Source of the DNA: Quillaja saponaria
Taxonomy: Eukaryota; Streptophyta; Magnoliopsida; Fabales; Quillajaceae
Reading direction: 5' to 3'
Assembly (NCBI GenBank): GCA_029379385.1
Contig: CM055608.1
Coordinates: 29,324,350-29,388,349 of the forward strand
DNA length: 64,000 nucleotides
Positions within the stretch are counted from its first letter, which is position 1, and every line of letters starts with the position of its first letter. Below are positions 13,753-27,000 of this stretch, piece by piece. The notes below the pieces were generated by a model. It was not told the origin of the DNA. It saw nothing but the letters and a program-made list of their open reading frames with translations, and did not search any database. A program made the position numbers and the translations under genes.

Positions 13753-14235
13753 ACTCATTGTCTTCTTCATTCTAGACATGCTCTTTTTTTTTTCTTTTTT
13801 TCTCTTTATGTTAAGCACATAATAAAACATTTTACTCCACCTGAATGTGTCTTCATTTACACATGTTTCAATTTCATATGGCATCCAATAATATGTTTTG
13901 TCACTAGTGAAAATTTTGAAACATACAAAGTGAATCCTTAAAATACTTATGTAATTTTGCAATTAAGGACCTGAAAATGGGAGAAATAAAGTGAAAGTGG
14001 AATGAAATTGGAAGATATATTTTTTGTTTCATTATCATTATATATTCACTTCTATCAAGCATCCATTAGTTGTTTTTAAGGAAATATCTTAATATTATGA
14101 GTCTTATTACCTATAAATTCTTACTTAGAGATTTCAAAATATAATCTCAAAATGTTACGCAATTACATTTAAATTAAACTCGTGATTTAAAATTTGTGAA
14201 AGTAGACCAGTAAATCCTTATTATGTACCTTCAAA

Positions 14236-14356
14236 TCAGTACCATTGGTAGGATAGTTATAGCTTTACTCCTCATAATCTAAGTTCGAGTTTTGAAGTGA
14301 GTAATTAGGTATTTATTTTTAGAATCGTGCCTTGGACATGCCTTAAAAAAAGAAAG
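14236..14356 (+). mobile_element. Possible tRNA-derived SINE-like fragment
   Basis: An A-box-like stretch (taccattggtaggatagt) is followed some 35 bases later by a B-box-like agttcgagttttga, and the stretch ends in an A-rich tail before the TA microsatellite. No target-site duplication was identified, so this is only a suggestion. Confidence 0.25.
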
Positions 14357-14357
14357 A

Positions 14358-14381
14358 ATATATATATATATATATATATAT
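14358..14381. repeat. (TA)n microsatellite
   Basis: Uninterrupted TA dinucleotides about 380 bp upstream of the MCCA start codon. Confidence 0.9.
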
Positions 14382-14446
14382 GCATTTGAACTGGGTGTTG
14401 GTTCTTCAAGACAACTTCTCTTGCTCTTGGACCCTAATTCTTACAG

Positions 14447-14527
14447 AGCCCATCCCTTGTTAACTGAGATTTCAAAGCAGATTGAGCCTAATCAAATCCC
14501 AAGTCCAAACCCACAAGTTATGGCCCA
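14447..14527 (-). promoter_or_regulatory. Two site II elements upstream of MCCA
   Basis: On the minus strand TGGGCT (14452-14447) and TGGGCC (14527-14522) lie about 310 and 235 bp upstream of the MCCA ATG. Site II (TGGGCY) motifs are common in plant promoters of nuclear genes for mitochondrial proteins, and MCCA is one. Binding is inferred. Confidence 0.45.
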
Positions 14528-14761
14528 AGTGAAAGAGATAAGAATTTCTGAATAGGATAGGATAAGAACAGCTTGCCAGGCTATGTTGACACGGATCCAC
14601 AACGTGCCACTTCCAACATTTCTGTCAACCAATAATCGTTTTCCAAGTCACAAAATCTATTTTTTAAAAATACAGGAAATGACCAAAAAGGCCATGTTAC
14701 CATTTTTATATCTTTCTCCTCTTCCACCTTCGGCCTCCTGAATTTAGTTTACCTCTAAACC

Positions 14762-17700
14762 ATGGCATCCGTGGCTTCCTTCATCCTCCTTCGAAAGCTT
14801 AGAAACAGGCCGTTCCATGTCCATGTACGGTTTTTCTCCGAGTTTTCCACAGAGAACACAGTCACCCAACAACGTATAGAGAAAATTCTGATAGCAAATA
14901 GAGGCGAAATTGCTTGCAGAATCATGAAAACCGCAAAGAGGCTCGGGATTCGAACTGTTGCAGTTTACAGCGATGCTGATAGGGACTCACTGCATGTGAA
15001 GTCAGCGGACGAGTCTATTAATATCGGGCCGCCTCCTGCTCGGTTGAGTTACTTAAATGGGTCGTTGATAGTTGAGGCTGCGATGCGTACTGGTGCGCAG
15101 GTGAGCACTGAAACTCTCAGTTTGGTTAATGAGAAATAGTGGTGAAGAAAAGAAAATGAATGAAGGTCCCATTCATTTTTGTTTACAAAGTGCAGTGGGG
15201 TCAATCGTCTAGTCGAGAATAATTGAGCTGATTATTACTAATTTTAATTTAATGCTGAAGCTAACTATTCGAATTGAGATAAAAACAGTGCATAAATCAG
15301 TAATTACAAGCACCTAAACTTTGCGTTAGTAAGCTTAACACTATGGTTTAAATCTTTCACCAAAAAAGAAAAAAATTAGCACTGTCAACTTTTCATCGTT
15401 AAATAGATTCCATTGTGGTGCAGTGCTATACACTTTTCACTGATTAAGAGGAAATTGGTATCTGGGCATATTGCATTTGAGGATAGCATATGTTAATAGG
15501 CTATACATTTTCATCTCAATTATTTATCATCTTGAATTGCATCTATTGTACATTTTCTCACCATATGGAGAGAGCTACTCTCCTAGGTGGCTTTTTTATG
15601 GCTTAATAAATAGGTACTAGTAGTATAAGCCTGTACCTTTGCATAAGTTTGTTTTTCAATGACCCAGTTGTCACTTAAGTTGAGTTTAGCTTTCTGGCAC
15701 TGTTAGATGGTTGATTGGTTAATATTTTGGATTTGCAAGGACATGCTTTTCAGAGTGGATATCTTATTTTGATAATTAGGCTATCCACCCTGGCTACGGT
15801 TTTCTATCTGAAAGTGCTGAGTTTGCTCAGCTTTGTGAAGACAAAGGTCTTACATTCATAGGCCCTCCGGCATCTGCCATCCGGGATATGGGTGACAAAA
15901 GGTAACGGCTCGCTGGCTTCCCACCTTTTTTATCCATCGCCTATTCCTGTTTTGTTTGTAATTTCTAATCTTCACAGGACCATGCACTAGCACACACATG
16001 CTAATGGTGCAGAGGTTGGGAATCAATGAATTATCATGCTTATTGCGTTATGCTGGTTTTCTATAGGATTCTCCCATGTCTGTAAAGGTTTATCACATAC
16101 TACGATGTACTTGATGTTGTTTGTAACTCTGTATAATCATCTTCTAAGTACTTTATTCACTTAATATAAATATGGCATTTGAAGTTCCCAACCAGCTAGA
16201 CTTTGTTTTAGCACTGCACTTAGAGACTTAAAATAGAATCCCACCTTCACTAGGTTGTTTGGCAGGGTGAGAGATGGGGAGGGTGTGGGTGAGAAGAGAT
16301 TGAAGGAATTTCAGAGGACCACCTCCACTTGTGTGTGCATGCTTACAATGTATTTATACCATACATCAACTTTCTGCTTCAACTGATTAATGTATTTGTT
16401 CATCAGTGCATCAAAGAGAATTATGGGGGCAGCAGGGGTACCGCTCGTGCCTGGATATCATGGATATGAACAAGATATTGATAAAATGAAATTGGAAGCT
16501 GACAAGATTGGATATCCCATCTTAATAAAGCCGACTCATGGAGGGGGAGGAAAGGTGGATTGTACTGTGCAATCCTTTTTGCACAATTTATTTTACTTCA
16601 TGACCCTTTACTTTTAGAATGCTGTAGATTATATTCTTTTCTGTTGGCTTTACTTTCTGGAATCTGGACTTGTGAGGTTCTGTTCTAGTGTCACGGATAC
16701 ATGACCTGGAGTTTCTTCAAAATAATCTGAATCATGTTCTATTTTCATCTTAGTCGTCATCAATAATATACTCATCTTATGTAGTAATTCCAAATAAAGA
16801 ATCTCACTTTAAATAGTCAACATAGTAGTTGTACAACCAAAAATTGGAATTTGTAGTCTGCCATGCATTCATATGGTGCAGGTCTTTGTCATTCCCACTT
16901 CATTGACGGATAAAGTTATTCTTAGATGATAAAAGATGTTTGTTCTAGGAACCAGTGAGGAAGAGAACAGTAATGAGCACCTTTGTTGTTCACCTGATTC
17001 AGTTTCTTCACTCAAAATTCTGACAGTATGCATGTTTAGGGTATGAGGATTGTGCAAACTGCACATGAATTTGTAGAATCTTTCTTGGGAGCACAACGTG
17101 AGGCTGCTGCTTCTTTTGGCATAAACACAATCTTGCTGGAGAAGTATATTACACAACCAAGGCACATAGAAGTCCAGGTATTTCTATCGATTGTATCACT
17201 CTTGCCATCTCTTTTCTGCTCAAACCCTTCTTTTGTCACTTCCTTTCATTCTATTATGCTGGAATTTCTTTCAAAAATAATTTGAAAATATGCTACATTC
17301 AAAGATCAGAGTGATCCTTAATGTATCTTGTGATTTTTTTTTCTTAATTTGTTACTGCATATTTTTTTCTGTTTAATATCATAGGTATTTGGGGACAAAC
17401 ATGGGAACATCCTGCATTTGTATGAGAGGGATTGCAGCGTGCAGAGAAGACACCAGAAGATAATTGAAGAAGCTCCTGCGGTAATGATTACTTTTTGTCC
17501 TCGGTATTTGTTACTTACAACAACTGAGTTGTGATGTGTTGTGTTTGTCTTACCTCGATACATCTTGCGTTCTTTCTTTTGCTTGTTTTCGTTTTTCAGT
17601 TTTAGATTTCATCCTATTATCACTTCTGTTTTATCATGATGAATGATGATAAAGTCATTTATGTGCAGCCAAATGTTTCCAATGACTTCCGTGCACATTT

Positions 17701-19058
17701 GGGTCAGGCTGCCATCTCTGCAGCAAAGGTAGGTTCTTTCAGTTTTGATTTACCGAACTATTTTATATAGCTACCTTGCAACTTGATTGAGCTTCGAAGG
17801 ATCAGCAGAGGGTCACCACAAGGACTTTGAACATCTCCTTTGGAAACCTCGCATTGAATGCTTTTTTCCCTGCTGAAAATTGTATGAATTATATCATTCA
17901 TTTATTGTTGCTGTCTTATTGGAAACACTTCAGTTTTCAAAATATTAGTGAAATTGAATTATCCATGTAAACTATGTTCTGAGTTAGTTTGGATTATCAA
18001 ATTGTGATGTTGTTATTAAACTTTATATTTTTCACTAGCAGAATCCCTTGTCTATAATGATCGTAATTGATGGCCATCTTAGTTATTATATTTACTTTAC
18101 CTAGTCTTACCTTTGTGCTTTCTCACAATTATTCACGACCTTAGTTCTATACTTCTATTGAATTAGAACTATGAATCATGAGATATGAGGAAAATATTAG
18201 TTTAATATAATGCTTATTTTTGTGATTCTTTTTTTAATGGCCTTCTCTTAAGCAACACACTTTTACATAACACACAAATCTGCTATATTTGGGGATTCAG
18301 ACTTTGCATGAAAACCTTCCAAATGCTCCTTGAAGTACTTTTTCTAAGTTTAAGTGATGTGAAGTGGCAACTTTTCGAAAATAATTGTATGGTCTTTATA
18401 GAAGGCTTTAAACATGATTCGATGCAAAACTATTATAGGCACTACTTTTCTACCTCCTGTTCTAATGCTTCGCTTCTTATGCTTTATGCTTGACCTCTGG
18501 TCAGATTATGTGAGTTTGTCATGCTTAACTTGTACGCTTGTTGAATTCAATGAATCACACAATATCTGTGGTGTGATAAATCTATCCTCTCGTCTGAACA
18601 TAACTCCAAGCCACATTCCTATTTTCTTGGACCTTATATTCTCATGATGGGCTCTGCAGTTTCTATGATTTTTCTTCATTTTTTGTTCATTTCCCATTTT
18701 TCCTCCTATGTTTCGTTCTAACACCCTTGTATGATATCACTAATTTGATGTTTCTCTCTGATGCCTGAAGGCAGTTAACTATTACAATGCCGGTACAGTG
18801 GAGTTTATAGTCGACACTGTCTCTGGTCAGTTTTACTTTATGGAGATGAATACCCGTCTTCAGGTGCTTTATTTGATCTTTTCTGTATATTAATCTTAAA
18901 TCCTAGATCGACAGAATTGTAATGTAGGGTACTTAAGTACAGGTTGAACATCCAGTGACAGAGATGATTGTTGGTCAAGATCTTGTTGAATGGCAAATCC
19001 ATGTTGCCAATGGAGAACTTCTTCCCTTGACCCAGTCACAAGTGCCATTGTCGGGTAG

Positions 19059-19098
<40 letters not shown>

Positions 19099-22064
19099 GT
19101 CCAACTGCTCCTTCATGATTTGTGGATGGATTTATGGTGAAAGCTGGAAAAAGCTGTGGTTGAATTAATTTTTGCTTCTAAAACTTGGTTGGTTGGTTGA
19201 TTAATTTTCACAATTGCCTAAATTCCACCAATGTTTATTAGGCAAACAAAACTGGGTTTTTGACTGGCCTTGATGAATATTATGTAAAGCTAGGATGAGA
19301 GTTTTGTCTGATTTGATTAATCTAATAAGCAGAGACTGTAACTATAAGAGCTTCTGTATTTTATATTTTCTGGTTATGTTGACAGGTCATGCCTTTGAAG
19401 CTCGAATATATGCTGAAAATGTGCCAAAAGGATTCCTTCCCGCAACTGGAGTCCTTCATCATTATCATTCTGTTCCAGTCTCATCTAAAGGTCAGTTCCA
19501 GTGTAATAGCCCAATTACTGATATACAGTAAAAGGGAAAACAGCCCCAACTTTTTGGTGTTGAAGAAAGTGAAACTTGAAATTAGTTGTAGGATAGCCAT
19601 TTTGTTGTTTTTTATTGCTCATTTCAATCTGTTATGTTAGCAGTTCGGGTGGAGACCGGAGTTGAACAAGGAGATGCTGTTAGCATGCATTATGATCCAA
19701 TGATCGCTAAGCTAGTGGTGTGGGGAGAAAATCGTGCTGCAGCACTAGTCAAACTGAAGGATTGCTTGACAAAGTTTCAGGTATGCCTCATTCTTAGACG
19801 TGTTAACTATAGTGGAGTGAAAATTTTAATTGTCATTTATTCAATTTTTGCAATTCACTGTTTTTTTTTTTTTCCCTCTCCAGAATGAGATGTTTTTTAG
19901 CTAACCTCTTTTATGATATAGGTCTAAGGGTTAAGGTGATGGGAATATGGGATACTATAAAGTATGTGCCATGTCTGCTTCATAAATTGTGGATATAGTG
20001 GATCTTTCAAATGTCCAGTATGGTTCAATAGTTTAAATTTAAATCACATATTATTTGAAAAACATGCCAAATTTGTAATGATCCATGCATAAGGAGTCTT
20101 ATGGTTTTCTTATTCACTGTACTGAAACCCTTGCCAATGTACATAGCCTTATGTTTAGCCACTACCATATGATGAAACACTGAAGTGATTTTGAATTGAT
20201 AATTAAGTTTAGACTAGGACATATTCCATGTTTTGCTCTATGACAGGTTGCAGGTGTACCGACCAATATCAATTTTCTTCTAAAGCTTGCTAATCACTGG
20301 GCATTCCAAAATGGAAAAGTGGAAACCCATTTTATTGAACACCATAAAAAAGAACTTTTTGTTGATCCTACCAATTCAGGGTTAGCAAAAGAAGCATACG
20401 AAGCTGCTAAACTTAGTGCATCCTTGGTGGCTGCATGTCTCATTCAAAAGGAGCAATTCATATTGAAAGGAAAACCTCCTGGTAAATTTAAGGTCCCTTC
20501 TTGTTGTGGGATGATGTAGTTGTTGTTAGAAGCATCTATGTGTTAACTTCAATCAACGTGTTCAGGAGGACTCTCTTTGTGGTATGCTTCGCCACCTTTC
20601 AGGGTCAATCATCATGCTAAGCGTAAAATGGAACTTGAGTGGGATAATGAATATGATAGCAGTGGCTCAAAGGTCTTGAAACTTACAATCACCTATCAGC
20701 CTGATGAGAAATATTTGATTGAGGTAACATTCTGAATGCACAATATGGGAAAGAATGGTTTTGTCAACTTGTTGGATCTAACTTTCCCATGACTTGTTTC
20801 AAGAGTGAATGAAATTATGCACTTCCTTCTTGCGATTGTTCTTTAATTGCTTTTTTAATATGCTAATTATACTTTCAGGTAGAAGGAAATGAAACCCCTG
20901 TCTTAGAAGTCAAAGTGGCATATGTAGGAAACCATGTTTTTAGAGTTGAAGCTGATGATGTCAACAAGGAAGTTAATTTAGCTGCTTATTCCGAGGTAAA
21001 TGGCTTGCTTAACTAACCCACATATTTCGAGTTGTATGTGGATTATATTATGGTGATTCTCTAGTGTGGTATCCTTCTTTCTTGTTTAATTCTTTTGAGT
21101 CTCGGTACAGCTTATCATTAGTTCCATTGGCTTGGCAGGACAAGACGCGGCATATTCACATATGGCAAGGGTCAAATCATCACTATTTCAGGGAGAGAGT
21201 GGGGCTTCAGTTATCTGAGGATGAAGAATCCCTACATAAGCCCAATTTTGAGACAGCAAGTCACCCTCAAGGGACTGTTGTAGCACCCATGGCAGGTCTA
21301 GTTGTCAAGGTTTTAGTAAAGAATGGAATGAAAGTAGAGGAAGGCCAACCAATATTAGTATTAGAAGCTATGAAGATGGAGGTTGGTACAATTTCTTGTC
21401 GTTTTGGATAATTTCTCATTCTCTCTATCCGTTTCTCTATTTATCATCTATGCAAAATATGTTAATTTTCTTGTAAAACTTCTCATAGCATGTTGTGAAG
21501 GCACCATCTTCTGGGTGCGTTCATGGGCTTCGAGTTACAGCTGGCGAACAGGTTGCTGATGGTAGTGTTCTTTTCAGTGTAAAGGTTAGTCAATTGTGTT
21601 TTGCCACTCTTGACTTGGGGTGTGGTTGGTTGTTATTAGCATGACTTATGTGAATTAGTAGTGGTTGTAACAGCTTTTGGAGAAAGCCCTTTTAGATAGT
21701 GCAATTTATGTATACTTTGCTTTCTTATTGATGTCCAATTTACTGCTTGGAAACATATTGCATTTGTCTTGTGCAATTTTTATATGCTAAAGGAGTCACC
21801 AATTATAATAGTTTAGTAACCATTATGGTCGCTGCAAAGTCTAGGAATACTGTCGGTTTCTTTGAATTAACATCTCAGGCCAGTAAGTTCAAAAGTATCG
21901 TGGAATTTAGTTGGGAAATACTAAGAATGTCAACTAGACCATGCGTTTCTTTTATCTTAGTCAGTCATTTAGTGTCTTTGATTACCATGGTCAACTTAAC
22001 TCTCACAGTTGTTTTAATCTGTAATTAGACATGTAATAGTTTTGTGCTTGGGCAGGATGAATAG
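14762..22064 (+). CDS. MCCA: 3-methylcrotonyl-CoA carboxylase alpha (biotinylated) subunit, mitochondrial
   Basis: Carboxylates 3-methylcrotonyl-CoA in mitochondrial leucine breakdown, as the biotin carboxylase/biotin carrier subunit with MCCB. Sixteen exons: 14762-15100, 15780-15901, 16407-16554, 17040-17177, 17385-17480, 17669-17728, 18771-18863, 18943-19054, 19386-19490, 19641-19780, 20247-20481, 20566-20723, 20879-20995, 21139-21381, 21489-21584, 22056-22064. All introns are GT-AG, phases agree, and they give 736 residues, near the Arabidopsis length. Residues 1 to about 37 are a likely transit peptide (Arg/Ser-rich, few acids). Then follow the biotin carboxylase N-domain ([14 protein letters not shown]), ATP-grasp glycine loop ([14 protein letters not shown]), the [14 protein letters not shown] active-site segment, and a biotinyl domain with EAMKME, the biotinyl lysine being about residue 700. 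The last exon encodes only Asp-Glu-stop. The intron 9 acceptor is a NAGNAG (ttagcag), giving KAVRV or KVRV. Confidence 0.97.
19059..19098. repeat. Compound (CT)n(AT)n microsatellite in MCCA intron 8
   Basis: About 12 CT units followed by about 8 AT units begin only four bases after the GT of the donor of intron 8 (exon ends 19054). Length variation here would lie beside the 5' splice site. Confidence 0.9.
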
Positions 22065-24095
22065 AATTATAGAATGGACAGCTGCCAGATCTTGCTACCT
22101 TGCTCGTTCCGACTTTGTGCTTGAGAAGGAGACACCCTCTTGGATGTTGCCATGCCTGTGATACGAGCGATCCTTATCAATGACGAACAATAATTTCCTT
22201 GAATAGTTGTCATGTTCATCGGTACCCCGCATCAAGAATGTAGAGTACTTCGTCCCATTCTAGGGAGTTGTCATCAGGCCCATCACTAATACAGTTATAT
22301 TATAAGGGTCTGCAGTGAAATTGTAATTGAAATTTTTAACTCAATTTTCAAGAATTGAAACAATTACAAAATATTATATGCAATTCTTATTGGTAAAGTT
22401 TAAAATTTATAATTTTTGTGTATATATTGATAGTTACTTTTTGTAGCACATTATATTATTATTTAACTATGATCATCGATAATTTTGTCAATCTTTACTG
22501 TCATTGTCAACTTGTTGAAGATGATAATGACTATTGTCGAAGGTGATGAATTTTGTTAATTACCTATCAAGACAGACAACGGTGATAATTAATATAAAGA
22601 TTTAGAGAAAATGACAATAACTTATTATCGAATAACCATTGTCCGAAGTTGTTATAGATGACTTTCAGTCAAAATTGTTATAGATGATGACAATTATCAC
22701 TAGAAATGATGACAAGTACTGCTAGATAAGACAATGATAGCAGGCAAGTTTGGTACTTTAAGTATCCGAAATTAAATGGCCCTTGGTCTCTTGAGATGAG
22801 ATGGTAGTTAGCTAGGCATTAGGTAAATTGCACAGTATATAGATTTTAGGGTTTCTCATGTATGAGTGGGGACTAAGTGCACAAGCACCATACATTCAAT
22901 AGCTCTTGAGAGAAATAAAAAAACATCTCAATAATTTTCTTCTTATCTTATGAGTCTAGGATCAAATTTGGAGTTCTGATTTCACATTGAAGCTTGAATT
23001 ATATGGCACAACTCATGCACCTAATGTCAAAAGTTTTCTTCAAGTTGGGAATAGCATGAAATTATCTTGGAAGTACATCATTATGGGAGAGACAAATTAT
23101 TTGTATACGTTTCAATAATTGTGATTAATATGTTCTGGTGGCCATCCTTGTCAACAATTTGGCTCTCACATTCTTTTGCTTTTAGGCAATTACATTTCCA
23201 TTTCTGGGGTCAGTGGTTGTCCTTCAAGGATACTCTGGGTAAAGATTATCTCTTCAGAGTTCAAACCATTAATAAAAAGAAAAGAAAAAAAGAAAGTCTA
23301 AGTTGGTTGAATAAAAATAATACACTCATTAAATTAAGGTAATGTTTGCCATACATTTTCCGTGCACATAGAATAAAACTTCATTTATTTATATATCTTC
23401 GTCTGCCCCTATTTTCCTTGTTCTCTTAGTGGTTGTAAGATAGTGATCATCACCCAACTAAGAAATTAATGTTTTTTCAAACAGACGCTTAGTCCTTTAC
23501 AACCTTTTCTGTCATTCTCTCAATTTCTGTTCCAATTATTACTTTTCTTTTCTTTTTCAGAATAAAATTAAAAATTAGAATTATGTTATTTTTGAATTAT
23601 TATTTTCTTCTAATAAAAACGTATTTATTTATTAATTTTAAATTTATTCTTCTGTTATTGTTGCAAAGGTCTCCGTTTTTTTTGTTTTTTTTTCATTTTG
23701 AATGCCCGTTATGCAAAATTAATTCAATTTTGACTACTTTCTCCGAAATGGGGAAGAATGGAGCAGATTAACTGTCTTTTCAGCTCCAGGCTTTTCTGGA
23801 TTGGGGTTGGTTCTCTTATTTTTCTGAAATCTGGTCTGAGCTGAGCTCTAAAATTTTCTGGGTTGGGTTTCATTCTTTTCAAAGATTAATTTTTATACAT
23901 ATTGGTTGGAGAATTAGGAAAAAATATCAAAATTAATTCTGCCTCATGATCACCCATTTGAAATTGCTGGTTCCGAATCATACCCATCTTTCGCATAATT
24001 TTTAAAAAAAATTGAAATCAACCAAATTATCTGGGATTTCTGGGTTTTCTTCCTTTGTCCATTCAAATTTCAAATTTCTGAATTGGAATCAATAA
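22065..24095. other. MCCA 3' region, spacer and Raf-kinase 5' region
   Basis: No coding gene is seen. The first 200-250 bp is probably the MCCA 3' UTR. 22480-22760 is a cryptically repetitive stretch rich in gacaat/attgtc words on both strands. 23770-24095 is pyrimidine-rich and probably the kinase 5' leader. Confidence 0.55.
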
Positions 24096-27000
24096 ATGGG
24101 TTCAAGCCATGGTGAGGAAATTGTAAGCGTTGTCATGGCTGAAAACTTGAATAACCATGTGGGAGACGATGTTTCGGACAAGCCTAAAGCCCAAGAGAAG
24201 ACATTGGGTTCAAAAGTGAATAACTTGGGAAGTATTAGTAGCGAAGACATGTACTGCAGAGCGGACAAGATTGATTTTAAGAATTGGGATATCCAGCTGA
24301 ATAGGCACTTGAACAGGGTATTGTCAAGGGACAGGGAAGTGCATTTACGGAAGGAAGAGTGGGAAATTGATTTGGCCAAACTTGAAATAAGGTATGTTAT
24401 TGATCATGGAGCTTATGGAACTGTTTACCGTGGCACTTATGATGGCCAAGATGTTGCAGGTAATTCACAGTTCATCTTTATACCTTTTTATCCATATCAT
24501 TTTGAGATTTAAATAAAATGGCATTACTTGATTGTACATTGATCATTTAATTGCTTTAGTCAGTCCATGTGGTAATTAAGTTTTGGGAAGTTTTGCTAGA
24601 TTTTGAAGAAGTGGTTATCGTTATGTTTAGCTTTAGAAAGTTGCATAAAATTGAAATGCGTGGTTTCTCAGTAGGTGTTAAATTGTTAATTTAATTGTCT
24701 ATTTGAATGCTGGTATTATCTTATCAGGATTGATACTTGGCCGTCTGTCATATCTACGAAGGAAATTGTAGCTTTAGTTAATATACACCCTTTTAGGAGA
24801 ATGGGTTACTTGTTCTACAAGCTAATGCGAAGTGTGTGTACAATTGTGTGATGTAGTAACTGTAGTTGGACACCATTACAAGTTTTTGACAAACAAATTA
24901 TGTTTTGCCTTATTATTTTAACTTGGAAATTTGGACTGTTGCAAACTATTGGTATCTTTATATACGTGCAAATAACTAAACCCTCAGCCACATGATCATT
25001 TGCAATGTCTAAAGTTAATTTTTGTCTCTCTGATTCCACCAGAAAAAAAGGGGGTTAATTTAGAATTTTGAGTGTTAAACTACTATAAGTAGCTCAAAAC
25101 ATATGGAAATATTTAAAAAAAATTAGTGCTTGTATATTATGGAAGCTAGTATGGAATCCCACTATCCAAGAGTTTGTCATCAAGTCGTGGCATGTCTACA
25201 AAATTATATCTGATACTGGTTTCTTTTTTGGGTAAGGACTAAGGAGGTTTGTAAAACTTTCTCTTGTTTACTAAAGTTATTTCTTACTTAGTTAAAACGT
25301 TTGGCTAAATTTGATTCCCATGGGAAAGTGCGGATGTTCTGAGATGGTGATGTTTTCCAATTTACCATAATGCTTAATGACAATCTGTTAAAATTCTAAA
25401 ATAATTGATGTGCCTTCTTCTCATATTCTGTCGTCCTTCTTAACTGGGTTGTTCTCTCATTGATTTGCTCTCCAGTATCCTATTTAGTATAGAGTATTAA
25501 GTTGTATCAAGATTCCGGGAGATAAATTGGTGGTTAACCTCAGCATGTTGTCAATGTATTACTTCTTTTAAATAGCATTAGGGCCTTAGGCATTCAAAGA
25601 AGTAGAAAGTAGTCTCCTGAGTTCTAAATATATTCTTTTTAAGGGCTTATGTTCAAATGATATGTGACACTTGTTTTGACTGGCTTGCTAATAGTTGTAA
25701 GTTCTTGCTTTGGATATCTAAAACATCTATAGTGAAAAATTCTTCCAACAAATGTGTTATCCTTAAATTTGGTAGTTTAGTTACTCTCTTTGAACTAAGA
25801 AGGCTACAACAAAGTTTAGAAGCAACATATATGTCAGTCTAGGCATGCATATATATATATATATATACACACACACGCACACATAATGTGCATGAAAATG
25901 CTACCATGAAAGGTATACTTTTTAAAAAAAATGTTGATGATGTATATCTTTGGTGCATTTGTGCTTCAAATGACAAATAGATAGTTTCACATTTTTCTGC
26001 ACTGTTATTCTTAATATTATAGTAAAAGTATTGGAGTGGGGGGAGGATGGTATGGCCACAGCTGCAGAAACTGCTGCTATTCGGGCATCATTTCGTAAAG
26101 AAGTTGCTGTTTGGCATAAGGTTGACCATCCAAATGTTACGAAGGTAAAAGATTGTCCTATTCTACTAGTTTACCTAAGTTCTGGTACCAATTAAACCTA
26201 TTTTCAGACTAAGATTTTAAGATGAGATTTAGTCCTTTTTCACATCATATTTGTGGGGGAAAATGAGGAACAAATGGAAAAGTGAATTTGTATATGTTTT
26301 TGAATAGTTATATAATATGTGATCGCAGAAAAGTAGCCATAATCTAGAAGTTGTTAGATATTTAGATCCACACTATATGTTTTGCTTGTTTAGAATAAAG
26401 AATTTATCTGCATCTTGTTATTTTCTCATTTCCCAATTTCCCGAATATCGTGATATTTCTGGTTTTAGTGCTCACAAGGTGTATTCTAAGTTCTAACTAT
26501 TACTTTATATTATAGTTTGTTGGAGCTTCAATGGGGACTTCCAATCTGAAAATCCCTTCCAAAAGTATATCAATAGATGGTCATACTTCTCTTCCTTCTC
26601 AGGCCTGTTGCGTGGTTGTCGAGTACCTTCCTGGTGGGACACTAAAGAAATTTCTGATAAGGAATAGAAGGAAGAAACTTGCTTTCAAGATTGTGATTCA
26701 ACTTGCTTTGGACCTCTCCAGGGGGTGGGCGTATTTTTACTTACAGCTGCAGCTAACATATGTCGCTGCTGCAATTTAAGTTTAACTCTGAATAATTTGT
26801 TGTTTCCATTTTGCAGTCTGAGTTATCTTCATTCGAAGAAGATTGTACATCGCGATGTAAAAACTGAAAATATGTTGTTAGATACTCATAGGAATGTAAA
26901 AATTGCTGATTTTGGTGTTGCCCGAGTTGAAGCTCAAAACCCAAGGGACATGACGGGGGAAACTGGTACCCTTGGGTACATGGCGCCAGAGGTACCCACT

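Larger units (their letters stand above)
12613..14761. other. AT-rich spacer and MCCA upstream region
   Basis: No gene is seen. The proximal 400 bp is less AT-rich and holds site II motifs. Further up are a small 8-bp array (13716-13752), a possible SINE-like stretch (14236-14356) and a TA microsatellite (14358-14381). Confidence 0.6.

Noticed and set aside
14236..14356. A functional tRNA gene
   Set aside because: Only box-like words are present; no cloverleaf, no acceptor stem pairing.
18955..19140. Open frames across MCCA exon-intron borders as separate small genes
   Set aside because: They are exon 8 of MCCA read into the microsatellite intron.
22480..22760. CRISPR-like or satellite array from recurring gacaat/attgtc words
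   Set aside because: Words recur at irregular spacing with no defined repeat-spacer structure, and the genome is a plant nucleus.
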